Positions 18,338-28,820 of a stretch of DNA of 64,000 nucleotides are shown piece by piece. The first letter of the stretch is position 1. The number at the start of each line of letters is the position of its first letter. The notes below the pieces were generated by a model. It was not told the origin of the DNA, made no database searches, and saw only the letters and a list, made by a program, of their open reading frames with translations. The translations under genes and the position numbers were made by a program. The stretch is from positions 93,839 to 157,838 of the forward strand of contig NZ_CP117836.1 in NCBI RefSeq assembly GCF_029094545.1, in the 5' to 3' direction. This DNA is from Alkalihalophilus pseudofirmus. GTDB lineage: Bacteria; Bacillota; Bacilli; Bacillales; Bacillaceae_D.

Positions 18338-19237
18338 ATGAAAGAACAATACATCTATATGAATGGGGAATTGGTAGAAAAAAAAGAAGCGGTGGTATCA
18401 GTTTATGATCATGGGTTTTTATACGGAGATGGGGTTTTCGAAGGTATCCGATGTTATGGAGGAAATGTTTTTTGCTTAGAGGAGCATTTAAAACGTTTAT
18501 ATGAATCCGCTAAATCAATTTTACTAACTATCCCAATGACAGTGGAGGCAATGGAAGAAGCTGTGTTACAGACGTTGCAAAAAAATGAGTATGAAGATGC
18601 ATATATTAGGTTAATTGTTTAGCGCGGAGAAGGGAATTTGGGTCTGGACCCGAGTTTTTGTGAAAAACCGAGTGTCATCATTATTGCTGAGCAGTTGAAG
18701 CTGTTTCCCAAAACTTTTTATGATAATGGTCTTAGTATTGTATCAGTTGCAACACGTCGCAATATGCGGGATGCACTTGACTCCCGTATCAAATCTTTGA
18801 ACTATTTAAATAATGTGCTTGTGAAAATTGAAGCGGCACAAGCAGGTGTATTAGAAGCATTGGTCCTCAATCAGCAGGGGTATGTTTGTGAAGGATCAGG
18901 AGACAACGTATTTATTGTCAAAGCTGGAAAGGTTATAACCCCTCCAGCTTATGTTGGGGCCCTAGAGGGAATTACGCGAAATATTGTCATTGAGCTATGT
19001 GAAGAATTAAGTATTCCTTGTGTAGAAAAGCCATTCACACGTCACGATGTATACGTGGCAGATGAAGTCTTTTTAAGCGGAACAGCTGCTGAACTGATTC
19101 CAGTAGTTAAGGTGGATGCAAGAGAAATTGGAAATGGGAAGCCCGGAGATTTAACCAACCTGTTAATAAAGAGGTTTCGAAACCTTACACAAGAAAAAGG
19201 AGTACGTGTTCCAAAATTAGTGGAACATTTCGCTTAA
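18338..19237 (+). pseudogene. ilvE: branched-chain aminotransferase ilvE with in-frame amber codon
   Basis: A class IV PLP aminotransferase, the last step of Ile, Val and Leu synthesis. The reading frame is continuous for 299 codons except for TAG at 18620-18622, where homologues have Ser in the VVSRGxGNLGLDP stretch; one base change from TCG would explain it. The upstream part has [15 protein letters not shown] and the downstream part the PLP lysine in SRIKSLNYLNN. ATG 18338 is chosen with GGGAG upstream (GTG 18329 is also possible). Unless the amber is suppressed, the product is a 94-residue fragment. A TTG at 18638 could restart translation but would lack the N-terminal domain. A sequencing error is the alternative. 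Confidence 0.9.
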
Positions 19238-19262
19238 ATAACAACTGAAAGGAGAGACGAAA

Positions 19263-20987
19263 ATGGAGGTACAACATGCTTCTGGTAATGACAAGCATCA
19301 TACAAAGATAGGGAAGGTAACAGGTGCTGAACATGTTATTAAAAGTTTAGAAGAGTTAGGTGTTACAACAGTATTCGGTTACCCTGGAGGGGCTATTTTA
19401 CCTATTTATGATGCGCTATATGGTAGTAATCTCCATCATATTTTAACGCGTCATGAACAAGCGGCCATTCATGCTGCGGAGGGGTATGCAAGAGCCTCTG
19501 GGAAGGTGGGAGTTGTATTTGCCACGTCCGGTCCTGGAGCTACTAACTTAGTAACTGGTTTAGCAGATGCTCATATGGATTCAGTTCCATTAATTGTTAT
19601 TACAGGTCAAGTGGCTAAGTCACTCATTGGGAGGGATGGATTTCAAGAAGCAGATGTGGTGGGAATTACGCTGCCAGTAACGAAACATAATTATCAAGTT
19701 AGAGATGTAAATAAGCTGTCTCGTGTAATGAAGGAAGCATATTATATTGCCCAAAGCGGCCGGCCAGGACCAGTATTAATTGATATCCCAAAGGACGTCC
19801 AAAGCGGGGTTGTAACAAGACTTTTCAATGAAGAATTATTAATCCCCGGATATAAACCGAATCTTGAGCCTGACAGTAAAGAGATAGAAGAGGTAGCAAG
19901 TGCTATTTCAAAAGCCAAACGGCCGCTACTATACATTGGGGGAGGTATTATTCAATCGGGGGCATCGGAAGATTTACAAGCATTCGCGAGGCAAAACCAA
20001 ATCCCTATTGTTTCCACTTTAATGGGGCTGGGTGCTTACCCTCCTGACGATCCATTCTACTTAGGGATGTTAGGGATGCATGGTACCTATAGTGCAAATA
20101 TGGCAGTAACAGAGTGTGATTTACTTCTTGCTTTTGGTGTTCGGTTTGATGATCGAGTAACTGGCAAGCTTGAGCTGTTTTCTCCTCATTCGAAGAAGAT
20201 TCATATTGACATTGATCCAGCCGAATTACATAAAAATGTGGCTGTTGATTATCCCATTCAATCAGATGTGAAAATAGCTATACAAAGGTTATTGGAAAGG
20301 CCTATACGTTGTAATACCGATGTATGGATAAGAGAGATTAGAGCATGGCAAGAGGAGTACCCACTTTCGTATCAAAAGCAGATATCTAAATTAAAGCCAC
20401 AATTTGTAATTGAGCTAGTAAGCAAGTTAACGAATGGTGAAGCGATCGTTACCACAGAAGTAGGTCAGCATCAAATGTGGACGGCTCTTTTCTATAAAGC
20501 GAAGACCCCGCGAACATTTATTACATCCGGCGGGTTAGGAACCATGGGTTTTGGTTTTCCAGCAGCCATTGGGGCCCAAATAGCTGCTGAAAATAACTTG
20601 GTTATCTGTATGGCAGGTGATGCATCCTTTCAAATGAATATTCAGGAATTGCAAACAATTTCTGAAAATAATATCCCTGTTAAAGTTTTTATTATCAATA
20701 ACCATTACCTCGGTATGGTAAGACAATGGCAAGAAATGTTCTATGACAATCGATTATCAGAATCGAAAATTGGATCACCCGATTTTGTTAAAGTCGCGGA
20801 GGCGTATGGAGTAAAAGGGTTACGTGCTACAACCCCAGATGAAGCAAGACAAGCCATACAAGAAGCATTTCGCCACAAAGGTCCAGTTGTGGTCGATTTT
20901 CATGTCACAGAGGAAGAAAATGTATTTCCGATGGTTCCTCCCAATAAAGGAAATCACGAAATGGTTATGAAGAGGTGGGAAGATTGA
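19263..20987 (+). CDS. ilvB: acetolactate synthase large (catalytic) subunit
   Basis: A 574-residue ThDP enzyme that joins two pyruvates to acetolactate (Val/Leu) or pyruvate and 2-oxobutyrate to acetohydroxybutyrate (Ile). The three domains are present: N-terminal PYR domain with the catalytic Glu in TRHEQAAIHAAEGYARASG (near residue 64), central FAD-type domain, and C-terminal PP domain with the GDASFQMNIQEL ... NNHYLGMVRQWQ ThDP/Mg motif (near residues 458-485). Length is normal. ATG 19263 follows GGAGAG, 25 bases after ilvE. Its end overlaps ilvN. Confidence 0.95.
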   Translation: MEVQHASGNDKHHTKIGKVTGAEHVIKSLEELGVTTVFGYPGGAILPIYDALYGSNLHHILTRHEQAAIHAAEGYARASGKVGVVFATSGPGATNLVTGLADAHMDSVPLIVITGQVAKSLIGRDGFQEADVVGITLPVTKHNYQVRDVNKLSRVMKEAYYIAQSGRPGPVLIDIPKDVQSGVVTRLFNEELLIPGYKPNLEPDSKEIEEVASAISKAKRPLLYIGGGIIQSGASEDLQAFARQNQIPIVSTLMGLGAYPPDDPFYLGMLGMHGTYSANMAVTECDLLLAFGVRFDDRVTGKLELFSPHSKKIHIDIDPAELHKNVAVDYPIQSDVKIAIQRLLERPIRCNTDVWIREIRAWQEEYPLSYQKQISKLKPQFVIELVSKLTNGEAIVTTEVGQHQMWTALFYKAKTPRTFITSGGLGTMGFGFPAAIGAQIAAENNLVICMAGDASFQMNIQELQTISENNIPVKVFIINNHYLGMVRQWQEMFYDNRLSESKIGSPDFVKVAEAYGVKGLRATTPDEARQAIQEAFRHKGPVVVDFHVTEEENVFPMVPPNKGNHEMVMKRWED

Positions 20988-21214
20988 ATCAAACTTTTTC
21001 ATTAATAGTAACTAATGATCCAGGAGTTTTATTACGGGTATGTGGGGCTTTTGCACGGCGTGGATATAATATTACTTCTTTAACTTTAAAAGAAAGAGAT
21101 ACGACAGGATCTTCCCAGATAGAAATCGCGGCTGTGTGTACCGAAGGGGAAGCAGTCTTGCTCGTTCGACAGTTGAACAAATTAATCGATGTGTGGCAAG
21201 TAAAGAAATTATAG
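20984..21214 (+). CDS. ilvN: acetolactate synthase small (regulatory) subunit, short single-ACT form
   Basis: A 76-residue protein that is a single ACT domain (FSLIVTNDPGVLLRVCGAFARRGYNI). It would bind Val to feed back on IlvB. TTG 20984 overlaps the ilvB stop (TTGA) with GAGGTGG upstream, so the two are coupled. Bacillus small subunits are usually about 170 residues with a second C-terminal domain; this one resembles the short E. coli IlvN/IlvM type. The shortness is clean (normal stop, next gene 15 bases on), so it need not be damage. Confidence 0.88.
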   Translation: MNQTFSLIVTNDPGVLLRVCGAFARRGYNITSLTLKERDTTGSSQIEIAAVCTEGEAVLLVRQLNKLIDVWQVKKL

Positions 21215-21229
21215 GGAGTGGAAATAAAG

Positions 21230-22225
21230 ATGAAAACGTATTATGAACTAGATGCAAATTTGGAAGTGTTAGAAGGGAAAACCGTAGCGGTAATTGGTTA
21301 TGGTTCACAAGGGCATGCCCAAGCCCAAAATTTACGAGATTCAGGTATTCGTGTAGTAGTTGGAGTGCGCAAAGGGAATTCATTTAAACAAGCGGAAAGA
21401 GATGGATTTAAAGTAATGTCAATTGAAAGGGCGGTCCAAGTAGCTGATGTTATCCAAGTATTACTTCCAGATGAACAGCAGGCAAAAGTATTTCACAACG
21501 AAATGGAACCGAATTTAAAAAAAGGACAAATGTTGCTTTTTTCTCACGGATTTAATGTTCACTTTGGACAAATTCAGCCCCCAAAGTATGTCGATGTAGC
21601 GATGGTTGCACCGAAAAGTCCTGGTCATCTTGTCCGTCGTGTATATCAGGAGGGGAATGGTGTTCCCGCTTTAGTCGCTATCCATCAAAATACGACTGGA
21701 GATGGACTAAATGTGGCACTTGCTTATGCGAAAGGTATCGGCTGTACACGTGCTGGTGTTATTGAAACATCATTCCAAGAAGAGACGGAAACTGATTTAT
21801 TCGGTGAGCAGGCAGTACTTTGTGGCGGCGTCACAGCACTTGTGAAAGCCGGTTTTGAAACGTTGACCGAAGAAGGGTATCGTCCTGAAATTGCTTACTT
21901 TGAATGTTTGCATGAGTTGAAGCTGATTGTTGACTTAATGTATGAAGGTGGTTTAACAGCTATGCGTCATTCTATATCCGATACTGCAGAGTTCGGTGAT
22001 TATGTAACAGGCTCAAGAATTGTTACGGATGAAACGAAAAATGAAATGAAAAAAATACTACGGGAAATTCAACAAGGGGAATTTGCGAAAAAGTGGATCT
22101 TAGAAAATCAGGCAGGTCGTCCAACCTATTATGCTGTGAAAAAAGCAGAACAAAACCACCAACTTGAAGAGGTAGGATCCCAATTACGTGAGATGATGAC
22201 TTGGATTGAGCGTCCATCAAAATAA
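21230..22225 (+). CDS. ilvC: ketol-acid reductoisomerase
   Basis: A 331-residue class I KARI that isomerises and reduces acetolactate with NADPH. The Rossmann motif [17 protein letters not shown] is near residues 17-33, VAPKSPG near 126, and the all-helical C-domain carries the acidic metal ligands in [13 protein letters not shown] and [16 protein letters not shown] 21230 is chosen because the earlier GTG at 21218 falls at the ribosome site GGGAG. Nothing looks damaged. Confidence 0.95.
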   Translation: MKTYYELDANLEVLEGKTVAVIGYGSQGHAQAQNLRDSGIRVVVGVRKGNSFKQAERDGFKVMSIERAVQVADVIQVLLPDEQQAKVFHNEMEPNLKKGQMLLFSHGFNVHFGQIQPPKYVDVAMVAPKSPGHLVRRVYQEGNGVPALVAIHQNTTGDGLNVALAYAKGIGCTRAGVIETSFQEETETDLFGEQAVLCGGVTALVKAGFETLTEEGYRPEIAYFECLHELKLIVDLMYEGGLTAMRHSISDTAEFGDYVTGSRIVTDETKNEMKKILREIQQGEFAKKWILENQAGRPTYYAVKKAEQNHQLEEVGSQLREMMTWIERPSK

Positions 22226-22300
22226 TTTAGTTGCAGAGCCCCTGCAACTATTTAACTAATGAAGAATTAGAGATTCGAATATTGAGAGGAAGTTGATTAG

Positions 22301-23974
22301 AAGAGAAGTAACAAGATAAAAAAGGGTATTGATAGGGCACCTCACCGTAGTTTGTTGAAGGCGACTGGACTAAAGGATGAAGATTTTGATAAACCATTCG
22401 TAGCTATTTGTAATTCTTTTGTGGAAATTATTCCTGGACATATGCATCTAAATGAATTCGGTCGTCTTGTGAAGGAAGCTGTTCGCGAGGCGGGCATGGT
22501 TCCATTTGAGTTCAATACGATTGGGGTGGATGATGGTATTGCGATGGGGCACATCGGTATGCGTTATTCACTTCCAAGCAGAGAGATCATTGCCGATTCT
22601 GTAGAAACAGTGGTAAATGCACACTGGTTTGATGGAATGATTTGTATTCCAAACTGTGACAAAATCACACCAGGCATGATGATGGCAGCAATGCGAGTCA
22701 ATATTCCTACTGTTTTTGTTTCGGGAGGTCCGATGGCTGCTGGGAAAACTTCAACAGGGGAGGTCGTTGATTTAAGTTCTGTTTTTGAAGGTGTTGGAGC
22801 CTATCAATCGGGCAAAATTTCAGAAGATGAGTTAAAGGATATTGAAGATCATGGATGTCCGTCTTGTGGTTCATGCTCTGGAATGTTCACAGCAAATTCT
22901 ATGAATTGTTTATGTGAAGTATTAGGTATTGCATTCCCCGGAAATGGAAGTATTTTAGCAACTGACCCGAGGAGGAAAAATTTAATTAAACAAGCTGCAG
23001 AAAAGTTGAAATTGTTAATTGAACAGGATATTAAGCCACGTGATATTGTCACAAATGAAGCAATTGATGATGCGTTCGCGTTAGATATGGCGATGGGAGG
23101 GTCCACAAATACAATACTCCATATATTAGCAGTTGCTCATAAAGCGGGACTCGATTATGAATTGGACCGAATTGATGAGATTTCCCGCTACGTTCCGCAT
23201 TTATGCAAGATGAGCCCAGCTTCTAACTGGCATATGGAAGATATTGACCGAGCAGGAGGAATAAGTGCGATCCTGAAAGAGTTAAGTAGAAAAGAAGGGG
23301 TACTTCATCTAGATCGCATTACGGTTACAGGTCGTACGTTAAGGGAAAATATCGCCGATGCAGAGATCAAAGATAAAGAGGTGATTCATACACTCGAAAA
23401 CCCGCATAGCAAAGAAGGGGGTCTTCGCATCTTGAAGGGAAACCTCGCTAGGGACGGCGCAGTTATTAAAAGTGGTGCGACGGAAGTGAAGCAATTTGAA
23501 GGACCATGTGTTATTTTTCATTCTCAAGAAGAGGCGCTTGCCGGCATTATGCTTGGTAAAGTAAAAAAAGGTGATGTAGTAGTAATTCGTTACGAGGGCC
23601 CACGAGGAGGTCCAGGTATGCCAGAAATGTTGGCACCGACCTCTGCAATTGCAGGTATGGGATTAGATGCTGATGTTGCGCTCTTGACTGACGGACGCTT
23701 CTCCGGAGCATCACGAGGAATTTCAGTTGGACATATTTCCCCTGAAGCTGCTGCAGGAGGAGAAATAGCGTTTTTACAACAAGGGGATATTGTAAATATT
23801 GATGTGGAAGAGCGTCTTCTTGAAGTGAAGGTTAGTGATAAAGAATTAGAAAAGCGTCGACAACACTGGAAAAAAATAAGTTTGAAAGTGAAAACAGGAT
23901 GGCTCGGGCGTTATTCACAAATGGTAACATCAGCAAATACAGGTGCTATACTGAAAATGCCTACTTTTGATTGA
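22301..23974 (+). CDS. ilvD: dihydroxy-acid dehydratase, start codon apparently lost
   Basis: This Fe-S dehydratase makes the 2-oxo acids of Val and Ile. Cluster cysteines are visible in NCDKITPG and [11 protein letters not shown], and the body is intact to 23974. The family N-terminus ([23 protein letters not shown]) is encoded from 22301, but the codon at the Met position is AAG, directly after TAG 22298-22300 in the same frame. A GAGAGGA ribosome site lies at 22284, 10 bases before it. The next possible start is TTG 22352, which would remove 17 conserved residues and has no good ribosome site. The gene is therefore probably poorly translated or dead; an ATA or ATT start is a remote option. 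Confidence 0.85.
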   Translation, partial: KRSNKIKKGIDRAPHRSLLKATGLKDEDFDKPFVAICNSFVEIIPGHMHLNEFGRLVKEAVREAGMVPFEFNTIGVDDGIAMGHIGMRYSLPSREIIADSVETVVNAHWFDGMICIPNCDKITPGMMMAAMRVNIPTVFVSGGPMAAGKTSTGEVVDLSSVFEGVGAYQSGKISEDELKDIEDHGCPSCGSCSGMFTANSMNCLCEVLGIAFPGNGSILATDPRRKNLIKQAAEKLKLLIEQDIKPRDIVTNEAIDDAFALDMAMGGSTNTILHILAVAHKAGLDYELDRIDEISRYVPHLCKMSPASNWHMEDIDRAGGISAILKELSRKEGVLHLDRITVTGRTLRENIADAEIKDKEVIHTLENPHSKEGGLRILKGNLARDGAVIKSGATEVKQFEGPCVIFHSQEEALAGIMLGKVKKGDVVVIRYEGPRGGPGMPEMLAPTSAIAGMGLDADVALLTDGRFSGASRGISVGHISPEAAAGGEIAFLQQGDIVNIDVEERLLEVKVSDKELEKRRQHWKKISLKVKTGWLGRYSQMVTSANTGAILKMPTFD

Positions 23975-24289
23975 ACCTAATACATGAAAGAGAAGGGATA
24001 TGAGAGTTCAGTTGGTAAACTAACATAAATATATGAGTGCCCAGTTTAGAAATTAGGTAGTATTATAATTATTAATAAAAGCTTAGTTATATTTTATGAT
24101 TATTAAAGGATTTGAAAAACAACGGGTGCTTTAATAGGATAAGCAAAATGAGGAAGTCGGTTCTTAAAGAATCGACTTGTATTTCAACGTAAATTGGCAT
24201 TAAAATAAGTGCAAAACATCTAAAGTGTTAAAAATTGGTTTATTCAAGGTGAAAAAAACCTAATAGTATACTTTGTATAACTTTTAGGA

Positions 24290-24516
24290 GATTCTTATGA
24301 AACATTCAACGAAAGTATTATTGAAATGTTATCTTAGTTAGAAGGGATGATAAAAGGACATTCGTTGGATGAGGAAGCGTTGGAAGGTTTAGATCATCTT
24401 CAAAGCACCTTTTTAACATTAGCAAGGTCTTTGAACGTCCTGATCAAGAAGGCTTTGAACTTCAATTTTTATATAAGCACCTAGATCCGTTTAATAATAA
24501 TTTAAGCGAATTATAA
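24290..24516 (+). pseudogene. fragment of an unrecognised small acidic protein gene
   Basis: A frame reading SYETFNESIIEML, stop, LEGMIKGHSLDEEALEGLDHLQSTFLTLAR, then a frame change into FERPDQEGFELQFLYKHLDPFNNN before TAA 24514. It looks like a decayed gene with one nonsense change and one frameshift. I do not recognise the family. The rest of 23975-24790 shows no gene. Confidence 0.4.
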
Positions 24517-24792
24517 TAGGGCTCCTTAACTTATCTAGTCTTTCCTTAATGATATGATAGAGGTCACAATTCCTTTTACCTTTCCTTTTACCTTGCATTT
24601 AATTGTATAAATTATAAATTCTATTTATAGTTACTTTTAATACAAATAACACTACACTCTATTAACTAAAAGTACTTGAAAATAATAGATGAAGAGTGTT
24701 ATTAGCACGAAGAGGTATTCCTTGGTGCGCTTTAGGCTTTAGGGAATTACCCTTTTTCCATTATTATCTATAATTTAAAAAGGGGCGGTTCA

Positions 24793-25047
24793 ATGAAAAG
24801 GTCATTAGAAGTTAGAGCAAAATCAAATTTAATACATGAATCTAGAAACAAAAGTAAAGAAGTAATATGGGTCTCACATGAACGGCATAAGACTTTTAAA
24901 ATTAAAAATGAAAATGGTCTCTATATTCTAACAGTGATAAAAATAAAAGGTTGTCTGACGTTCTTTTTTTCCACTTTAGGAGAAGCAAAAGAATTCGCGG
25001 AATTCAAATTTAATGTTAAGGGCTCGTTTAAAAAGATAAAAGAATAA
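24793..25047 (+). CDS. hypothetical protein, 84 residues
   Basis: A basic, single-domain-sized ORF with AAAAAGGGGCGG upstream of ATG 24793. It is rich in Lys with beta-like segments (EVIWVSHERHKTFKI, LYILTVIKIKGCLTFFF) and has no clear signal peptide or membrane helix. It stands alone between relic sequences. I do not recognise the family. Confidence 0.5.
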   Translation: MKRSLEVRAKSNLIHESRNKSKEVIWVSHERHKTFKIKNENGLYILTVIKIKGCLTFFFSTLGEAKEFAEFKFNVKGSFKKIKE

Positions 25048-25235
25048 ATATTAATTGACATCTCGCTATATAATATAGGTCACCCATCCTATTTATTAGG
25101 AAAGCATTTTGCAAAAATATCTTGGGACATGCTTTTTTATTATTTACATCAATTTCAGCTTAGCATTGTTATGAAACACGTGCCACAAAGTACGTAGTAT
25201 CATAAATTGTAATTTATAAAAATGGGGTATGTTGC

Positions 25236-25289
25236 ATGAAGTTAGTTGCGATTGATTTAGAAGGTACCTTTTTTCAGAGGAGCTATTAA
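25236..25289 (+). pseudogene. HAD-family hydrolase start fragment
   Basis: The first 17 codons read MKLVAIDLEGTFFQRSY then stop. MKLVAIDLxGT is the classic first motif of Cof-type HAD phosphatases (with Glu in place of the second Asp). No continuation is found. It looks like a gene start cut by deletion. Confidence 0.4.
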
Positions 25290-25438
25290 TAAAAGATGAG
25301 GATTTAAATGCAGAAGAAAGGTTATAATTGGTTCGGGTGAGTTATAATGCCCTTTATTGAATCAAATTGCGCTCAAATTAATGAGGCGTTACTAGCCTGG
25401 CTTTATTCCGGAAAATTTCATCGACTCGAAGCCTCTAT

Positions 25439-25478
25439 AAAAAGCGTTCTCCACTTTAGGGAAGGGGGGAACGCTTTT
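25439..25478 (-). terminator. terminator after the RsbR-like gene
   Basis: Inverted repeat AAAAAGCGTTC / GAACGCTTTT. Read on the minus strand it is followed by a T run, just beyond the RsbR-like stop codon at 25511. Confidence 0.7.
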
Positions 25479-25510
25479 AGATGTGTTCCCGCATCCTATA
25501 TGGCGGGTTA

Positions 25511-26359
25511 TCAGGTTTCTTGTAGTAATCCGTATCCTAGATTTGCAAGCGCCTGTTTTAACGTCGCGCAGGTAACAAGTCTTTCCAGTTTTATGTCTAA
25601 CTGAACACTGGTTTGGGCGATGGCCGGACTGATACCTGTGATGATGGTTTTTACGCCTAATAAAGATAGACCATCCGCTAATTTAAAAATATGATTTGCC
25701 ACCATCGTATCCACAAAACTAACTCCGGATAAATCCAAAATCAGTTTGGATATGTCTAATTCCCTGGCGCGTTGCATGGATTGATCTATAATCATCTGTG
25801 CTCTCTTTGTATCAATATCACCTACGAGTGGAAGTAGGGCGACATCCTCAAATATAGGAACAATAGGAACAGATAATTCATCTAAAGCCATACTGAAAAC
25901 CTCAGATATTTTCCGGTAATTTTCTACATACGATTGACTGAACCCGTAAACCGCTTGATCTAATAAGGGGTCAAGGGATTTAGCGATTGTGAAAATCTGA
26001 TCTACGGACAACTGCTTTGTTTTTGCCTGATCCTCAATGAATGACCAAATAGCGGTCCGAAAGAAATGAGTTCCTGATAAAGCTTGTTCAAGGGACCTTC
26101 CATGTTGGATCGCTAATTCTCCTACCTGTTTCCCCCATTGGATGATGTTGATGTTAAATCTGTCATCTTGTGTTTTTACTCCTTCGCCCAGTAGTTTGAC
26201 AAAATTCGCAGAAGTGTTTAGCGCTTCTGTTTGTTGTTCCGCGGTTCTGTCTGCATACTCAGGGTCTTCAAGGGCCCTAAGGTGTAAAGCGTGTTCTGCA
26301 ATACTAGAAGCATGAAGAATGATTTGATCTGCTAATTCCTTTAATGATTGGGTATTCAT
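25511..26359 (-). CDS. RsbR-type stressosome protein (N-terminal sensor plus STAS)
   Basis: A 282-residue protein from ATG 26359, preceded by GGGAGG; the longer frame from TTG is unlikely. The N-terminal 150 residues are helical, as in the globin-like sensor of RsbR paralogues. The C-terminal STAS domain contains GDIDTKRA and LDLSGVSFVDTMVA, in which the two Thr residues correspond to those phosphorylated in RsbRA (T171 and T205 in B. subtilis). In stressosomes, RsbR with RsbS holds RsbT until stress releases it to activate sigma-B. No rsbS or rsbT is nearby, so this is a stand-alone paralogue. Confidence 0.88.
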   Translation of the reverse strand: MNTQSLKELADQIILHASSIAEHALHLRALEDPEYADRTAEQQTEALNTSANFVKLLGEGVKTQDDRFNINIIQWGKQVGELAIQHGRSLEQALSGTHFFRTAIWSFIEDQAKTKQLSVDQIFTIAKSLDPLLDQAVYGFSQSYVENYRKISEVFSMALDELSVPIVPIFEDVALLPLVGDIDTKRAQMIIDQSMQRARELDISKLILDLSGVSFVDTMVANHIFKLADGLSLLGVKTIITGISPAIAQTSVQLDIKLERLVTCATLKQALANLGYGLLQET

Positions 26360-27228
26360 AATGCCCTCCCGCAACTTATTTTACTATAAGCAAATTCTAT
26401 CATTGAATGTCATGTTTTTATCTGTTTATTGCTCGAATATATTATTTGTAATATCTAGCAGAGACTTTTTATTGATTCAGGATTTAATTTTACTGGCATT
26501 AAACGGGTAGCTCTACCAAACAGACTAAGCTTTCCTAATCACCATTTCTCATCCCTTCGAACAGATGGTAACTGGCGGCAGCACGACAGACTGATCCAAA
26601 AGCCAAAAACACTTTTGGTCATTCTGATACGTGTCGCTTCAACATTAAACCGCTCGATAACCACAGACTGTAAGGCTCATGCTTCGCCCACACTCTGTAG
26701 GTTCCTGATCTGTTTGCGGCAGGCCGCCATATTGAACGAGCCGAAGATCAAATGAATAGAAACCAAAGGATAGCAGCCATTCGGCTGTTTTTTTATGTTG
26801 GGGTCTTTTCCGTTTGCCCCCGAATAGTAAACCCTTTTGACATCTAACCTTCTAGCACGCAGGACACCCTGCCCTTTCCTGCTACAAGGTAAGATGCAAG
26901 CAAAAAGCCCGTCAATAAACTTTCACGGCATATCCTTCACTACGTTTCGGTATTCCATGTTTTATGGACAGTTTTTCGCAAGGGTTAGCAATTTCCTTGA
27001 AAGCGTGTCTTTATCATTATTTATATCAATAGGACTTGGAGTAGGTGGATGGATTTTATTTTTATCACTCCAAGATTTCCTTGTAAAGAAAGTCACTTTC
27101 TTTGTGAACTAATGTACATAAAGTAACGGGGCATTCCTTCAACAAGGAATGCTTTTTCTATGTCAAATAAAAGGAATTAATCTCGTTGGTTATAGCTTAG
27201 ATAGTAGTATTTCCAATTATACAGGATT
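26360..27228. other. intergenic region without a convincing gene
   Basis: A 91-codon frame at 26837-27112 has no ribosome site and a mixed composition, so I do not call it. A small hairpin with a T run (AGCCATTCGGCT, about 26770-26794) may be a terminator. At 27127-27175 there is a GCATTCCTT...AAGGAATGC hairpin followed by AAAGGAATTAAT, which recurs at 41771 and 42415. Confidence 0.4.
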
Positions 27229-27253
27229 GCCCCTCATATTGAGGGGCTTTTCG
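27229..27253 (-). terminator. terminator overlapping the recombinase stop
   Basis: A perfect 8-bp stem GCCCCTCA / TGAGGGGC with a TAT loop overlaps the end of the recombinase gene. It has T-like runs on both sides, so it may act in both directions. Confidence 0.7.
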
Positions 27254-28445
27254 TATTCAAAGAGTTTTCTTTATAGTGTAGATCAAATATAGCTTCATCC
27301 CAATGCAAGGAAGCATCATTTTTCTTATGAAGGTATTTATTTAAATATCCTTCTGTTGTGCTTCTAGAAGAATGACCCACTGTATGCTGCACTTGTTCAA
27401 TAGGAAGCCCTAACTCCATTACAGAGTAGTTAACGAAAAAGTGCCGAAACCAATGGGGACTGATATTGCTTACTTTATGATCCAGCCAAACGTATTTTGT
27501 TCGCTTAATGATCTTAATTATATAGTTACTTAAGTATTTATATGAATAAGAGTAGCCTTTGTTGGTAGTAAATAAAGGTTCTTCATTCTTTGGATCTACT
27601 TCACAAGTTAATCCTCTTCGTTTCCTAAAACGCAAAATGCTTTTGACTGTTGGCTCCATTAACCGCGCATGACGTTCCACACCACCTTTACCTATAACTT
27701 TAAGGTAATAAGCTCCTTCTTTCACACTTGAATCTTGGTACACATCGCCCCAGGTAGCTGTCGCAATTTCATTTACACGTAAGCCGGTTGTCGCAAGAGT
27801 AATCAGCAAAGCATGGTTAATGGGGTGCTGCTTATAAAAAGATAAAAGGGATTGAACTTCTTCTAAACTCAAATAACGATCTGGCCGTTCCTGTTTTCGT
27901 GTGGTGCTTTTTCTAAAAGTAGCATGAAGAGGATAGTCGATAATATCTTCTTCGTGTAACCAACGTAAAAAGCCTTTAATCACGATGTTTTTTCGCGTGC
28001 GAGTAGAGGAGGGATAACCTATCTTCCCATCGGTTCGTTTTATATTCCTAAGCCATTCTTGATATTGACGAATATGGCGTTTCTCAATGGCTTTTAAATA
28101 GGAAGGAGGTAGATCATTTTTAATTTGTTCATTGCTAATGGAGAAATGGATGAAAGAATAGAATTGAAGAATATCACGAATATATTCCTTTTTTGTTTGC
28201 TCGGTTTTATTCTTACTTTCATCATCATAAGTCGGTTTATGTAGATAATAATAAATCAGTTCTTGATCGGTAAATGATTGAAAAGAATCTAAGGTTAAAC
28301 GCTCATTTTCATAGAGTCTCATTTCTAAGGCATTATATTGAAGTGGATCTAAAAATGATTTATATAAAGAAGGAAGGTAAGATTGATTATCTATCAGCCA
28401 ACTATTCTCACTGGTGTTTATTAATTTTTTATTTGTATTAATCAT
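27234..28445 (-). CDS. tyrosine recombinase / integrase
   Basis: A 403-residue protein with an N-terminal SAM-like DNA-binding half (about residues 60-165) and a C-terminal catalytic domain. Catalytic residues are visible: Arg in TTGLRVNEIA, HxxR in HWFRH, the second His in VGHSSR and the Tyr nucleophile in STTEGY. It is of the XerC/phage-integrase type. It is divergent from the small ORFs, HTH and AbiH genes to its right, so it may have brought that segment in. I could not identify paired att sites by eye. Confidence 0.92.
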   Translation of the reverse strand: MINTNKKLINTSENSWLIDNQSYLPSLYKSFLDPLQYNALEMRLYENERLTLDSFQSFTDQELIYYYLHKPTYDDESKNKTEQTKKEYIRDILQFYSFIHFSISNEQIKNDLPPSYLKAIEKRHIRQYQEWLRNIKRTDGKIGYPSSTRTRKNIVIKGFLRWLHEEDIIDYPLHATFRKSTTRKQERPDRYLSLEEVQSLLSFYKQHPINHALLITLATTGLRVNEIATATWGDVYQDSSVKEGAYYLKVIGKGGVERHARLMEPTVKSILRFRKRRGLTCEVDPKNEEPLFTTNKGYSYSYKYLSNYIIKIIKRTKYVWLDHKVSNISPHWFRHFFVNYSVMELGLPIEQVQHTVGHSSRSTTEGYLNKYLHKKNDASLHWDEAIFDLHYKENSLNTKSPSI

Positions 28446-28760
28446 TAAGTTATAACCACCTTATTAATAGCCATCAATTAAAACATAAAACTACCTTATC
28501 ATAATATTAAAACTTGATTAAGTAATAATATAGAGAACTTTAGTTAATATAGAATAATACCTTATTTTTCTATTAGTAAAGTATCTTCAAATAAAGATAA
28601 GTATAGAAAATATAAAAGTTTATATTAATGGAAGTTAAGTGTTAATGATTTTAATATATAATCGTTTTTAAAATATAAAGTATATTATATGTTTACAAGT
28701 AAATTAATGAGTATTTAACTATATATCTAAGAAGTAGTAGCATGTATATATAAATTAATT
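28446..28760. other. very AT-rich intergenic region
   Basis: About 300 bases composed almost only of A and T, between the divergent recombinase gene and the small ORFs. It has no coding signal. Such a stretch could hold promoters in both directions, a silencing-protein site, or a recombination or attachment region. Confidence 0.5.
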
Positions 28761-28820
28761 ACTGAACAAGGCATTTATACTTAATGGAAAATGAATTATA
28801 ATTGGAAGTGAGGAAGTTAT

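Noticed and set aside
18638..19237. Reading the ilvE 3' part as a separate gene from TTG 18638
   Set aside because: It is in the same frame as the 5' part and lacks the N-terminal domain; a single amber codon explains both pieces.
25347..25604. 85-codon ORF
   Set aside because: It runs through the terminator hairpin and into the end of the RsbR-like gene on the other strand.
26837..27112. 91-codon ORF
   Set aside because: No ribosome site, mixed composition and overlap with repeat-like sequence; coding is not supported.
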